Shown: positions 26,773-36,049 of the stretch, piece by piece
Layout: each line of letters begins with the position of its first letter
How positions within the stretch are numbered: the stretch's first letter is position 1
Source: Burkholderiaceae bacterium
GTDB taxonomy: Bacteria > Pseudomonadota > Gammaproteobacteria > Burkholderiales > Burkholderiaceae_F
Direction of reading: 5' to 3'
DNA length: 64,000 bases
NCBI GenBank assembly: GCA_022843955.1
Contig: JALHMQ010000015.1
Coordinates: 1 to 64,000 of the forward strand
Made by a program: the position numbers and the translations under genes
Notes under the pieces: model-generated
Database searches by the model: none
The model's input: the letters and a program-made list of their open reading frames with translations, nothing else
Told to the model about the DNA's origin: nothing

Positions 26773-28029
26773 TCACGCCGGCGCCCGCGACTCCACCGCG
26801 ATCGCCCGCCCCGCCGCCACCCCGGACGCCCAGGCCCACTGGAAGTTGTAGCCGCCCAGCCAGCCGGTGACGTCGACCACCTCGCCGATGAAGTGCATGC
26901 CGGGTTGCGTCTTCGCTTCCAGCGTGGCCTGCGACAACGCGTCGGTGTCGACGCCACCGCGCGTCACCTCCGCCTTGCGAAAGCCTTCGGTGCCCGTAGG
27001 CACGAGCTGCCATCGCTTGAGTGACTGCGCAAGATCACGCAGCGCGCGGTCGGGCAGGTCGGCCAGCCGCTGCTCGCCGCGCCAGCCCTGCAAGGTGGAC
27101 CAGCCCTCGGCGAGGCGCCGCGGCAGCAGCGCACACAGTGCGTTGATCGCCGACTGCCGGCTGCTGCGTTTGGCGTCGAGCAGTGCCAGCGTCAGCGCAT
27201 CACCGACAAACTGCGGCGCGAGATCGAGTTCGATCGGCGCGTTGGGCGACCAGTAGCTGGAGATCTGCAGGATCGCCGGGCCCGACAGACCGCGGTGCGT
27301 GAACAGCAGGTCTTCATCGAACACGCCCTCCGCGGCGCGCGCCGTGACCGGCAGCGAGATGCCCGCCAGTGGCACGAACGGCGCCCAGGCAGCTGCATCG
27401 AAAGTGAGCGGCACCAGCGCCGGGCGCGGCTCGATCACGCGCAGGCCGAACTGGCGCGCGATGCGGTAGCCGAAGTCGGTGGCGCCGATCTTCGGGATCG
27501 ACAGGCCGCCGGTGGCGATCACCACGTGCCGTGCGCGCTGCGTCTGCGCATGGGTGCCGTCGCGCTGGCCCTGCTCGATGTCGACCTCGAAGCAGTCGCC
27601 GCTGCGGCCGACCCGCCGCACCTTGGCCGGCATCGCCCAGCGCACGCCGCCGGCGTCGCATTCGGCGCGCAGCATCGCGATGATGTCTTCGGCCGACTCG
27701 TCGCAGAAGAGCTGGCCCTTGTGCTTCTCGTGGAAGCCGATGCGATGGCGCTTTACCAGCGCAACGAAATCCGCCGGGGTGTAGCGCGCCAGCGCCGAGC
27801 GGCAGAAGTGTGGGTTGTTGGACAGAAAGTGCGCGGGCGCGGTGTTCACATTGGTGAAGTTGCAGCGCCCGCCGCCCGAGATGCGGATCTTCTCCCCGAG
27901 TTTCTCGGCATGGTCGACCAGCAACACGCGCGCGCCGCGCTGGCCGGCCACCGCGGCGCACATCATGCCGGCCGCACCGGCACCGATGACGATCGCGTCC
28001 CAGTGCGCGCCGCTGCGCTCGCCGGTCAT
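26773..28029 (-). CDS. BaiN/HI0933-family flavoprotein
   Basis: A 418-residue FAD enzyme of the HI0933/BaiN family. The dinucleotide motif is Gly16-Ala-Gly18-Ala-Ala-Gly21, followed by EKIRISGGGRCNFTN, the family hallmark. The C-terminus contains EVTRGGVDTDALSQ and FIGEVVDVTGWLGGYNFQWAWASG. Family members include bile-acid reductases and proteins of unknown reaction. It converges on the membrane hydrolase gene with no intervening base and precedes a TPR-protein gene on the other side. Confidence 0.93.
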   Translation of the reverse strand: MTGERSGAHWDAIVIGAGAAGMMCAAVAGQRGARVLLVDHAEKLGEKIRISGGGRCNFTNVNTAPAHFLSNNPHFCRSALARYTPADFVALVKRHRIGFHEKHKGQLFCDESAEDIIAMLRAECDAGGVRWAMPAKVRRVGRSGDCFEVDIEQGQRDGTHAQTQRARHVVIATGGLSIPKIGATDFGYRIARQFGLRVIEPRPALVPLTFDAAAWAPFVPLAGISLPVTARAAEGVFDEDLLFTHRGLSGPAILQISSYWSPNAPIELDLAPQFVGDALTLALLDAKRSSRQSAINALCALLPRRLAEGWSTLQGWRGEQRLADLPDRALRDLAQSLKRWQLVPTGTEGFRKAEVTRGGVDTDALSQATLEAKTQPGMHFIGEVVDVTGWLGGYNFQWAWASGVAAGRAIAVESRAPA

Positions 28030-28032
28030 CTG

Positions 28033-29046
28033 CTAGAGCTTCTGCAGCACGCGCAGGCGTTCGCTCGAGTCGCGCAGGACCGCTGCCGGCATGTCGCGCG
28101 GAAAGCGCAGCGTCTTCTCGTAGTGCGTGATGGCGCGCGCGGTGTCGCCGAGCTTCTCCGCCACCTGTGCCAGCCGGTAGTGCGCGCCAGGCTGCGCCTT
28201 GATCGCCAGCGCTTGCTCGAAGTGGCGCGCGGCTTCGTCGAAGCGGCCCTGCTCCTGCGCCACCCGACCGAGCCCGCGACGAAACAGCTCGTTACGCGGA
28301 AAGCGCTCGGCCGCAGCGGCGAACACGCGCCGCGCATCATCCAGGCGCGGCGGCTTGCGCGAGAAGTAGAGAAACCCTAGCGATTCGAACTGGCCCTGCC
28401 AGACCGCGGACACACCACGATCGTCACTGCCGGCAAAGCCGAGCAGGCGGCGGTCGGCCTCGGCCAGGCGCTCTTCGGCGATGTCCAGTTGCGCGTGCAG
28501 CAACGTGGCTAGCGCCGGGCGCAGCGTGGCGAACGCGGCATTGTTCTCGCGCGCCTTGGCCTTGCCGCCGCCGGCGATGGATGGCGCCAGGATGTAGAAC
28601 TGGTTCAGATCGAAACGCGCTTCGATCGATTCAGGGTCGAGCGCGACCGCCCGCTCGAAGTGCATGCGGATGCGGCCGGCGTAGCGGACGCCAGCCACCA
28701 TGCCGGCGTCAAGTGCCTTGCGACCGTAGCAGCGGCCGAGCCACAAGTGGCAGCGCGCGTCGGCGTCGTTGCGCCGCAGGCAGCGCTCCATCGCCTCGAT
28801 GCCGGCGGCCATCCTGCTGTCGTCATGGTGGGACAGTCCAAGCCGTGCAGTGGCGATCAACGCCACCGGATCATCAGCATTGGCCTGGTGCAGGCGCGCA
28901 ACCTCGCGCTCGACGGCGACGACATCCTCCGCCTCGAACCAGGCGTCGAACTGCGGCGTCTGTGCCGACGCCCCGCCAGCAAGAAGCGCGCAGGACAGAA
29001 GTGCAGCGAACCCGACAAGGCGGATCAAGGGCGGCTTGAACGACAT
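28033..29046 (-). CDS. Exported TPR-repeat protein
   Basis: A 337-residue protein with a signal peptide (start 29046, cleavage near GASAQ) and several tetratricopeptide-like repeats, clearest at RLDDARRVFAAAAERFPRNE and FDEAARHFEQALAIKAQPGAHYRLAQVAEKLGD. Such proteins are periplasmic scaffolds. It lies three bases from the flavoprotein gene on the same strand and probably leads that transcript. No specific role can be named. Confidence 0.85.
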   Translation of the reverse strand: MSFKPPLIRLVGFAALLSCALLAGGASAQTPQFDAWFEAEDVVAVEREVARLHQANADDPVALIATARLGLSHHDDSRMAAGIEAMERCLRRNDADARCHLWLGRCYGRKALDAGMVAGVRYAGRIRMHFERAVALDPESIEARFDLNQFYILAPSIAGGGKAKARENNAAFATLRPALATLLHAQLDIAEERLAEADRRLLGFAGSDDRGVSAVWQGQFESLGFLYFSRKPPRLDDARRVFAAAAERFPRNELFRRGLGRVAQEQGRFDEAARHFEQALAIKAQPGAHYRLAQVAEKLGDTARAITHYEKTLRFPRDMPAAVLRDSSERLRVLQKL

Positions 29047-29144
29047 GGCGCAGGCAAGGTGGATGACATGTCGAGTGTAGTGGTGCGCCCTTCGCTGCCC
29101 ACGCCGGTGCAACGCGGACGCCGGCACGTTGCACCTCAAAGAAG

Positions 29145-29177
29145 AAGCGCCGCGCCGACGAGGCCGGCGCGGCGCTT
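29145..29177 (-). terminator. Rho-independent-like terminator after dnaJ
   Basis: On the minus strand a perfect 13-bp stem (AAGCGCCGCGCCG with CGGCGCGGCGCTT) with a seven-base loop is followed by a C/T-rich CTTCTTTG. It begins 18 bases after the dnaJ stop and separates dnaJ from the downstream TPR gene. Confidence 0.8.
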
Positions 29178-29194
29178 TGCAGGCAGCGCAACGC

Positions 29195-30370
29195 TCACTC
29201 GGCGGTGAAGAACCCTTTCATCTTGTCCATGAAACCCTTGGTCTGCGGCGAGTGCTTGGAGCCGCCCTCGCGCAGTTCGGTCTCGAAGTCGCGCAGCAAC
29301 TTCTTCTGCTTGTCAGTCAGGCGCACCGGCGTCTCCACGTTGACGTGGCAATAGAGATCGCCCGGGTAGTTGGACCGCACCCCCTTGACGCCCTTGCCCC
29401 GCAGGCGGAACGTCTTGCCGCTTTGCGTGCCCTCGGGAATGCTGATGGCGACCTTCTCGGTCAGCGTGGCGACTTCGAGGTCGCCGCCGAGCGCCGCGGT
29501 GACCATCGACACCGGCACCTCGCAGTGCAGATCGTCGCCGTCGCGCTGGAACACCTCGTGCGGCTTGATGCGGATCTCGACATACAGATCGCCCGGCGGC
29601 CCGCCGTTCATGCCGGGCTCGCCCTTGCCGGCCAGCCGGATGCGCTGACCTTCGTCGATGCCGGCCGGGATGTTCACCTCCAGCACCTTGTTCTTCTTGA
29701 TCCGACCTTCGCCGTGGCAACTGGTGCACGGATCGGCGATCACCTTGCCGCTGCCGTGGCAGGTGGGGCAGGTCTGCTGGATCGAGAAGAAGCCCTGCGT
29801 GATGCGCACCGCGCCAGTCCCGCCGCAGGTGCCGCAGGCCTTGGGCTGGGTGCCCGGCTTCGCTCCGGTGCCCTTGCAGGTCTCGCAGGCATCCCAACTT
29901 GGAACGCGGATGTCGGTGCCGAAACCCTTGGCAGCCTGCTCGAGCGTGATCTCCATGTTGTAGCGAAGATCGGCGCCGCGATAAGCGGCACGGCCACCCG
30001 CGCGCCCGGCCTGACCACCCATCGCGCCGCCGAAGATGTCGCCGAAGATGTCGCCGAAGGCGTCGGCAAAGCCGCCGAATCCTTCCGCACCCGGCTGCCC
30101 GCGACCACCCGCGCCACCCATGTTGGGATCGACGCCGGCGTGGCCGAAGCGGTCGTACGCGGCACGCTTGCTCGCGTCCGACAGCACTTCATAGGCCTCC
30201 TTGACCTCCTTGAACTTCTCTTCGGCCTCCTTGGCGGACTTGTCGTCACCCTTGCCCTGATTGCGGTCCGGGTGGAACTTCATCGCCAGCTTGCGATAGG
30301 CCTTCTTGATCTCGTCTTCGGAGGCGTTCTTGGCGACGCCCAGCACTTCGTAGAAATCTCGTTTTGCCAT
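29195..30370 (-). CDS. dnaJ: Chaperone DnaJ
   Basis: The Hsp40 co-chaperone that loads substrates on DnaK and stimulates its ATPase, 391 residues. It has a J domain with His33-Pro34-Asp35, a Gly/Phe-rich linker (about 80-130), and four CxxCxGxG zinc repeats ([32 protein letters not shown]). The C-terminal substrate-binding domains follow. It is last in a grpE-dnaK-dnaJ series, with a long hairpin between it and dnaK. Confidence 0.98.
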   Translation of the reverse strand: MAKRDFYEVLGVAKNASEDEIKKAYRKLAMKFHPDRNQGKGDDKSAKEAEEKFKEVKEAYEVLSDASKRAAYDRFGHAGVDPNMGGAGGRGQPGAEGFGGFADAFGDIFGDIFGGAMGGQAGRAGGRAAYRGADLRYNMEITLEQAAKGFGTDIRVPSWDACETCKGTGAKPGTQPKACGTCGGTGAVRITQGFFSIQQTCPTCHGSGKVIADPCTSCHGEGRIKKNKVLEVNIPAGIDEGQRIRLAGKGEPGMNGGPPGDLYVEIRIKPHEVFQRDGDDLHCEVPVSMVTAALGGDLEVATLTEKVAISIPEGTQSGKTFRLRGKGVKGVRSNYPGDLYCHVNVETPVRLTDKQKKLLRDFETELREGGSKHSPQTKGFMDKMKGFFTAE

Positions 30371-30433
30371 GGCGTGATCGCCTGCCCCTTGGACTCAACT
30401 GCCAGAAACTCGAACAACCTCAAACGCACAAAC

Positions 30434-30477
30434 GCCGAGTTGAGCGGCGACGCTGTCGTCGTCCGCTCCAACTCGGC
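30434..30477 (-). promoter_or_regulatory. Long hairpin in the dnaK-dnaJ intergenic region
   Basis: Arms beginning GCCGAGTTG and ending CAACTCGGC pair over about 19 bases with two single-base bulges and a four-base loop. It lies about 20 bases after the dnaK stop and 64 bases before the dnaJ start. No T-run follows on the minus strand, so it looks more like an mRNA-stabilising or attenuating element than a full terminator. Confidence 0.65.
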
Positions 30478-30498
30478 GAGGTCAAGCCGGTGACGCAG

Positions 30499-32451
<1,953 letters not shown>

Positions 32452-32508
32452 GTCTGCCTCAGTTCAAAAAACGTGTTCCGGCCGGGCCGGATGGGGTTCG
32501 ATATCCGC

Positions 32509-32537
32509 TAGTTAGGCGTAATCCATAGACTTTCAAG
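32509..32537 (-). promoter_or_regulatory. Putative heat-shock (RpoH-like) promoter of dnaK
   Basis: Read on the minus strand, CTTGAAA (32531-32537) is followed after 12 bases by CGCCTAAC, a partial match to the RpoH -10 element CCCCATNT. An alternative sigma-70 reading is TTGAAA with TAACTA after 16 bases. The leader to dnaK would be about 50 bases. The spacing equals that of the stronger grpE promoter. Confidence 0.5.
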
Positions 32538-32567
32538 GTCGGTCTACGTCGTCGCCGCGCACCAAGT

Positions 32568-33152
32568 TCAACCTTGCGCAACAGTGACCAGGGCAGGTCG
32601 CAGCACGCGGTCGGCGATCATCCAGCCCTTCTGCAGCACCGCGACCACCTGATTGGCGGGCACGCCGTCACCGGCGGGCACGGTGGCAATCGCCTGATGC
32701 CGATGCGGGTCGAACTTCTGGCCCGCCGGGTTGATCTCGGTCAGCCGGTTCTTCTCGAACGCGGCGCGCACCTGGCGCAGCGTGATCTGAACGCCCTCGC
32801 GCAGTTGCTCTGCGCTGGCGCCCTGGGTCTCCAGCGCCTTCTCCAGCGAGTCGATCACCGGAACCATGCTCTCGGCGAACGACTCGACCGCAAACTTGTG
32901 TGCCTTGGAAATGTCATCCTGCGCGCGGCGGCGGATGTTCTCGCCTTCGGCCACCGCCCGCAGATAAAGCTCATGGTTCTCGGTCACCTTGGCCAATGCG
33001 ACCTGCAGGTCGCGTTCGACATCGGCCACCGTAGCCGACCCGAGCGCGGCCGCTTCAGTCACGTCGGTCGGCGCAGCACCTCCTTCCGATGCCTGACGCT
33101 CCGTTTCGGCACCTGCCCCGTTCCCGGAAGAACTGCACTCCGGCTGGCTCAT
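32568..33152 (-). CDS. grpE: Nucleotide exchange factor GrpE
   Basis: The dimeric ADP-release factor for DnaK, 194 residues. After a disordered acidic N-terminus comes the long helix ([36 protein letters not shown]). The beta-domain with [41 protein letters not shown] is the GrpE signature. It precedes dnaK by 116 bases and has a near-consensus RpoH promoter upstream. Confidence 0.98.
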   Translation of the reverse strand: MSQPECSSSGNGAGAETERQASEGGAAPTDVTEAAALGSATVADVERDLQVALAKVTENHELYLRAVAEGENIRRRAQDDISKAHKFAVESFAESMVPVIDSLEKALETQGASAEQLREGVQITLRQVRAAFEKNRLTEINPAGQKFDPHRHQAIATVPAGDGVPANQVVAVLQKGWMIADRVLRPALVTVAQG

Positions 33153-33192
33153 GAAACCTCCACATTTCGAGAAAATTCAGGACCTTGGCTGA

Positions 33193-33219
33193 CATTGGGG
33201 TAATCAGGGGAATCTCAAG
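33193..33219 (-). promoter_or_regulatory. Heat-shock (RpoH-type) promoter of grpE
   Basis: On the minus strand CTTGAGA (33213-33219) is followed after 12 bases by CCCCAATG (33193-33200), close to the RpoH consensus CTTGAAA / CCCCATNT. The predicted transcript start lies about 35 bases upstream of the grpE ATG. This supports heat-shock induction of grpE and probably the downstream chaperones. Confidence 0.75.
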
Positions 33220-33429
33220 CCCCCGCCGCTGCGGTCGGCTCGCGAGCGTCTCGGTGTGCGTCAATCACGGCGCAGGAAGCTGACATCGCGGCTGGCGGGC
33301 GACCGTCCCGCAGCGGAGCGCTGTGTGTCCCCGGACCAACGATCGGCGCAGTCACCCCGGCTGTGTCAATGCCAGCCGCGCGGCGCCGGCATTAGCATCC
33401 AACGCTGTGCGCAGAGGGGAGCGATCAGC

Positions 33430-33684
33430 ATGGACACGCAGAAAAAAACGTTGGGGGTGCTCCCATTCGGACTGAGCCGACCGCGCCGGCCGGTGGTCTG
33501 GATCGCGGTCGGGCTGGCTTTGCTGGCGGGGCTGAAGTACGGCTACGACTTCGGCCACCAGATCGGTGGCGTGCTGCTGGGCGTGATCGCGGCGTTCAAT
33601 GCAGCGCTGTTCTGTTCGATCCTGGTCGGATCGGTGGTCGATCGCGTGTTCCCTGACCGCAACGTCGACCGCACCCAGGAATGA
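33430..33684 (+). CDS. Small two-span membrane protein
   Basis: An 84-residue protein with a basic N-terminus (DTQKKTLGVLPFGLSRPRRP) and two hydrophobic spans at about 24-40 and 45-68, the latter with GGVLLGVIAAFNAALFCSILVG. The ATG at 33430 follows a GGGAG Shine-Dalgarno. It sits alone on the plus strand between grpE and the light-harvesting operon. I do not recognise a family; a link to photosynthesis is only positional. Confidence 0.65.
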   Translation: MDTQKKTLGVLPFGLSRPRRPVVWIAVGLALLAGLKYGYDFGHQIGGVLLGVIAAFNAALFCSILVGSVVDRVFPDRNVDRTQE

Positions 33685-33744
33685 TGCGGCCCGAACGCGC
33701 GCGGCGGGTCGCGGCGCGGCGGGCCCAAGGGTCAGTGGTGACGG

Positions 33745-33837
33745 TTACTTGCGCTTGTTGTAGTCGCCGAACTGCTTGAAGACCCACATGCCGAAGACAA
33801 CGACCCACAGCAGAAAAATGATCTGATACACCTCCAT
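33745..33837 (-). CDS. 30-residue single-span peptide at the end of the puc operon
   Basis: A very short gene on the strand of pucC, 87 bases after its stop. The peptide starts MEVYQIIFLLWVVVFGMW, one transmembrane helix of about 16 residues, and ends in a charged tail VFKQFGDYNKRK. It has a clear AGGAG Shine-Dalgarno six bases before the ATG, preceded by the palindrome CTGTTCGAACAG. Size and topology resemble accessory antenna or oxidase micropeptides (gamma-type light-harvesting subunits, PufX-like or CydX-like), but I recognise no family. A role in the antenna complex or with PucC is inferred from position. Confidence 0.7.
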   Translation of the reverse strand: MEVYQIIFLLWVVVFGMWVFKQFGDYNKRK

Positions 33838-33846
33838 GGCACGCTC

Positions 33847-33858
33847 CTGTTCGAACAG
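33847..33858. repeat. 12-bp palindrome at the micropeptide ribosome-binding site
   Basis: CTGTTCGAACAG is a perfect palindrome whose end overlaps the first bases of the AGGAG Shine-Dalgarno of the micropeptide gene. It could form a short hairpin that partly occludes initiation, or serve as a protein site. Confidence 0.55.
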
Positions 33859-33924
33859 TTGTTGTTGACTGAGGGGGACAGTCCCGGACCGATCAGGCGC
33901 GGCTGCCGCGGCAGCCGACGCTCG

Positions 33925-35331
33925 TCATGGAATGGGCTGAATGCGAGGTCGACCGGACAGCGCAGTCATGACGATGATCGTGATGACGAGCAGCACGATC
34001 TCGACACTATAGACAACGGCGTAGCCCACGGCAGGCCCGCTGAGCGTTTGTCCCAACGTGCCGTTGGCAGCGATGGCGGTCATCACATCGCGACCGATGC
34101 CGCCCAGCGCAACTGCCACGCCGGCAGCCGTGGCCTGCACCGCGCCCCAGGCGCCCAACGCCAGTCCGATCTGGGTCTTGGGCGCACTGTTCATGGTGGC
34201 CGTCAGGGTGCCGTGGCCGAACAGGCCGCCGCCGAAGCCGATCAGCAGCACGCCGCCGGCGAACATCGTCACCGACTCCGACGGCCCCGCCAGGATCACC
34301 GCAGCAAACGCGGGGATGCCCAGCCAGGCGCCGGCAGCGGCGATGCGATAGGGATCGGAACCGCGGCTCAGGACAGCGGACGCCCAGCCGAAGCCCAGCA
34401 GGCCGCCGATCGCCAGCGCGGCAGTCAGCCAGGTCGTCTCGCTCACGGTCATGCCCAGCACCTGGCCACCGTAGGGTTCGAGCAGCACGTCCTGCATGCT
34501 GAAGGCCATCGTTCCCAGGCCGATGGCAATCAGGCGTCGGCGCGCGCTGTCGCCCATGATGAAGGCCTGCCACGCCTCAGCGAAACTCGGCGGTTGCCGT
34601 CGCATCTGATTGCGCCCGGGCGTGCGCGTTTCCTGCTTCCACAGCGCGATGGTGTTGAGGATCAGGGTCACCACCGCCGCCCCCTGGATCACCTGCACCA
34701 GCCGGGCGGGACTGAAGTCGCGCAGCAGCGCGCCGAAGATGAGTGCGCTGACGATCGTCCCCAGCAACAGCATCACGTACATGAGACCGACCACTTTCGG
34801 CTGCGACTCTTCTGCGGTGAGGTCGGTCGCCAGCGCCAAGCCAGCGGTCTGCGTGGTGTGCAGGCCAGCGCCTACCAGCAGGAATGCCAAGGCCGCACCG
34901 GCCTGGCCGATCCACGCCGGCCACTGGCCCGCATTGCCTCCACCTGACAGCACCAGCAGCGCGAACGGCATCACCGCCAGCCCGCCAAATTGCACCATCG
35001 AGCCCATCCAGATGAACGGCACGCGGCGCCAGCCAAGTTCGGATCGATGGTTATCGGAGCGAAAGCCGATCAGTGCCCGGAACGGCGCGTAGATCACGGG
35101 GAGCGACACCATGATCGCCACCAGCGACGCCGGGACGTTCAACTCGACGATCATCACGCGGTTCAGCGTGCCCACCAGCAGCACCAGCGCCATCCCCACC
35201 GACACCTGAAACAGCGCCAGGCGCAGCAGGCGCGACAGCGGCAGATCGGGGGTGGCGACGTCGGCAAACGGCAGGAAGCGCGGCCCCAGGCCGGTCCACG
35301 TCTGCACGAGCTTCTGGCTGATGAGATTCAT
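33925..35331 (-). CDS. pucC: PucC-type bacteriochlorophyll-delivery (BCD) family protein
   Basis: A 12-span inner-membrane protein of the BCD branch of the MFS, 468 residues, needed to assemble light-harvesting complexes. Features include LGTLNRVMIVELNVPASLVAIMVSLP, the cytoplasmic loop IGFRSDNHRSELGWRRVPFIWMGSM, LATDLTAEESQPKVVGLMYVMLLLG and LEPYGGQVLGMTVSETTWLTA. I start at ATG 35331, after which MNLISQKLVQTW matches the family N-terminus. It follows pucBA after 224 bases containing a long hairpin. Family members include PucC, LhaA and G115. Confidence 0.93.
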   Translation of the reverse strand: MNLISQKLVQTWTGLGPRFLPFADVATPDLPLSRLLRLALFQVSVGMALVLLVGTLNRVMIVELNVPASLVAIMVSLPVIYAPFRALIGFRSDNHRSELGWRRVPFIWMGSMVQFGGLAVMPFALLVLSGGGNAGQWPAWIGQAGAALAFLLVGAGLHTTQTAGLALATDLTAEESQPKVVGLMYVMLLLGTIVSALIFGALLRDFSPARLVQVIQGAAVVTLILNTIALWKQETRTPGRNQMRRQPPSFAEAWQAFIMGDSARRRLIAIGLGTMAFSMQDVLLEPYGGQVLGMTVSETTWLTAALAIGGLLGFGWASAVLSRGSDPYRIAAAGAWLGIPAFAAVILAGPSESVTMFAGGVLLIGFGGGLFGHGTLTATMNSAPKTQIGLALGAWGAVQATAAGVAVALGGIGRDVMTAIAANGTLGQTLSGPAVGYAVVYSVEIVLLVITIIVMTALSGRPRIQPIP

Positions 35332-35497
35332 AATCGATGCGTCACGCCGCGCCGCACGCGCGGGTGGCTCGCTGGTTGGTCGCACTCGCGGCGCCAGAGC
35401 CGCTCGTTCTGCCTGCCGCCGCGCGGATCGCCGCAGCCCAAGCGCTTAGTCCTGTCAGCAACGCCTGCGCGCCACCGCACATCATCAACTGCGTGCC

Positions 35498-35542
35498 CGG
35501 GGGAAGCGGACCAGGTCGGTGCAGCGCCCGGTCCAACCCCCG
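35498..35542 (-). promoter_or_regulatory. Intercistronic hairpin between pucA and pucC
   Basis: Arms CGGGGG/CCCCCG enclose a second pairing GGACC/GGTCC, forming a long interrupted stem starting about 14 bases after the pucA stop on the minus strand. No T-run follows. Comparable hairpins after antenna genes protect the pucBA or pufBA mRNA and raise antenna expression over downstream genes. Confidence 0.65.
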
Positions 35543-35555
35543 AGGTCTGGAGCAT

Positions 35556-35762
35556 CTATTTCTTGACTGCAGCCGCCACAGCGGGTGCGTCTGCCACGGC
35601 CGCAACCGCGACAGGCGCCTTGCCGTTGAGGAACTGCTTGACCCAGGTCGTGTTCGTCAGCAGTGCTAAGTGCACCGCCATCGAGGTGACTGCAACCGCG
35701 CCGAGGAACAGCGGGATGCCGACCGAGGGTTTGACGACCAGCCACAATTTTCCGTAGATCAT
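35556..35762 (-). CDS. pucA: LH2-type light-harvesting alpha polypeptide
   Basis: A 68-residue antenna apoprotein with one transmembrane helix. It aligns without gaps to the LH2 alpha chain of Rhodoblastus acidophilus: Lys5, Trp7, Gly15-Ile-Pro17, the bacteriochlorophyll ligand His31 (AVHLALL) and Thr38-Thr-Trp40. Positions 44-45, Tyr-Trp in B850 complexes, are Phe44-Leu45 here, as in B800-820 (LH3). The C-terminus has an Ala/Val-rich tail (about 50-68). The ATG follows a GGAGG Shine-Dalgarno and a 16-base gap from pucB. Confidence 0.93.
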   Translation of the reverse strand: MIYGKLWLVVKPSVGIPLFLGAVAVTSMAVHLALLTNTTWVKQFLNGKAPVAVAAVADAPAVAAAVKK

Positions 35763-35778
35763 TTTTGTGTTCCTCCGC

Positions 35779-35943
35779 CTACTTCAGCCAAGGTGAATAG
35801 ATGTAGGCGAACAAGTGGGCCAGCACCGCGATGAAACCGAAGATCTGCGTGCCCTGGATGATGTTCCGATGCAGCTCTTCTGACTCTGCTTCGGTTAGTC
35901 CTGTCGGCCACACTTTGTTCGGGTCTGATTTCGAGTCTGCCAT
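35779..35943 (-). CDS. pucB: LH2-type light-harvesting beta polypeptide
   Basis: A 54-residue single-span antenna apoprotein. LTEAESEELH holds the N-terminal His equivalent to LH2 beta His12, and AVLAHLFAYIYSPWL holds the bacteriochlorophyll ligand equivalent to His30. The residue equivalent to Arg20, which bonds the B800 pigment in Rbl. acidophilus, is Gln (GTQIF). The start at 35943 is set by an AAGGAG Shine-Dalgarno. It is the first gene of the puc operon, with pucA 16 bases downstream. Confidence 0.93.
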   Translation of the reverse strand: MADSKSDPNKVWPTGLTEAESEELHRNIIQGTQIFGFIAVLAHLFAYIYSPWLK

Positions 35944-36005
35944 CGAGCGATCTCCTTGAAAGACTCTTCGTGCGCACCCCGCACGCGGGTCCAACTTCTA
36001 CCGCC

Positions 36006-36023
36006 TGTCATTGTTACGTGACG
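36006..36023. promoter_or_regulatory. PpsR/CrtJ-like operator, site 1
   Basis: TGTCATTGTTACGTGACG has the form TGTCA-N8-TGACG, one base from the PpsR/CrtJ consensus TGT-N12-ACA. It covers the predicted -10 element of the puc promoter, 63 to 80 bases upstream of the pucB ATG. Confidence 0.6.
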
Positions 36024-36037
36024 ACTATGGTTGTCAA
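36010..36037 (-). promoter_or_regulatory. Predicted puc operon promoter
   Basis: On the minus strand a perfect -35 TTGACA (36032-36037) is followed after 16 bases by AACAAT (36010-36015), four of six matches to the -10 consensus. The transcript would start near 36003, giving a leader of about 60 bases before pucB. Both elements are covered by the paired TGTCA-N8-TGACG sites. Confidence 0.6.
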
Positions 36038-36049
36038 GTAATTTTGACG
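36032..36049. promoter_or_regulatory. PpsR/CrtJ-like operator, site 2
   Basis: TGTCAAGTAATTTTGACG repeats the TGTCA-N8-TGACG architecture of site 1, with starts 26 bp apart. It overlaps the -35 TTGACA. Two tandem sites over -35 and -10 are the classic arrangement for repression by PpsR/CrtJ under aerobic or bright conditions. Confidence 0.6.

Noticed and set aside
33847-33858. LexA (SOS) box
   Set aside because: CTGTTCGAACAG has CTGT and ACAG arms, but the spacer is four bases and not eight.
35556-35943. LH1 (pufBA) antenna genes
   Set aside because: The alpha chain aligns without gaps to LH2 and lacks the LH1 start and end motifs. No pufLM genes follow; a PucC gene does.
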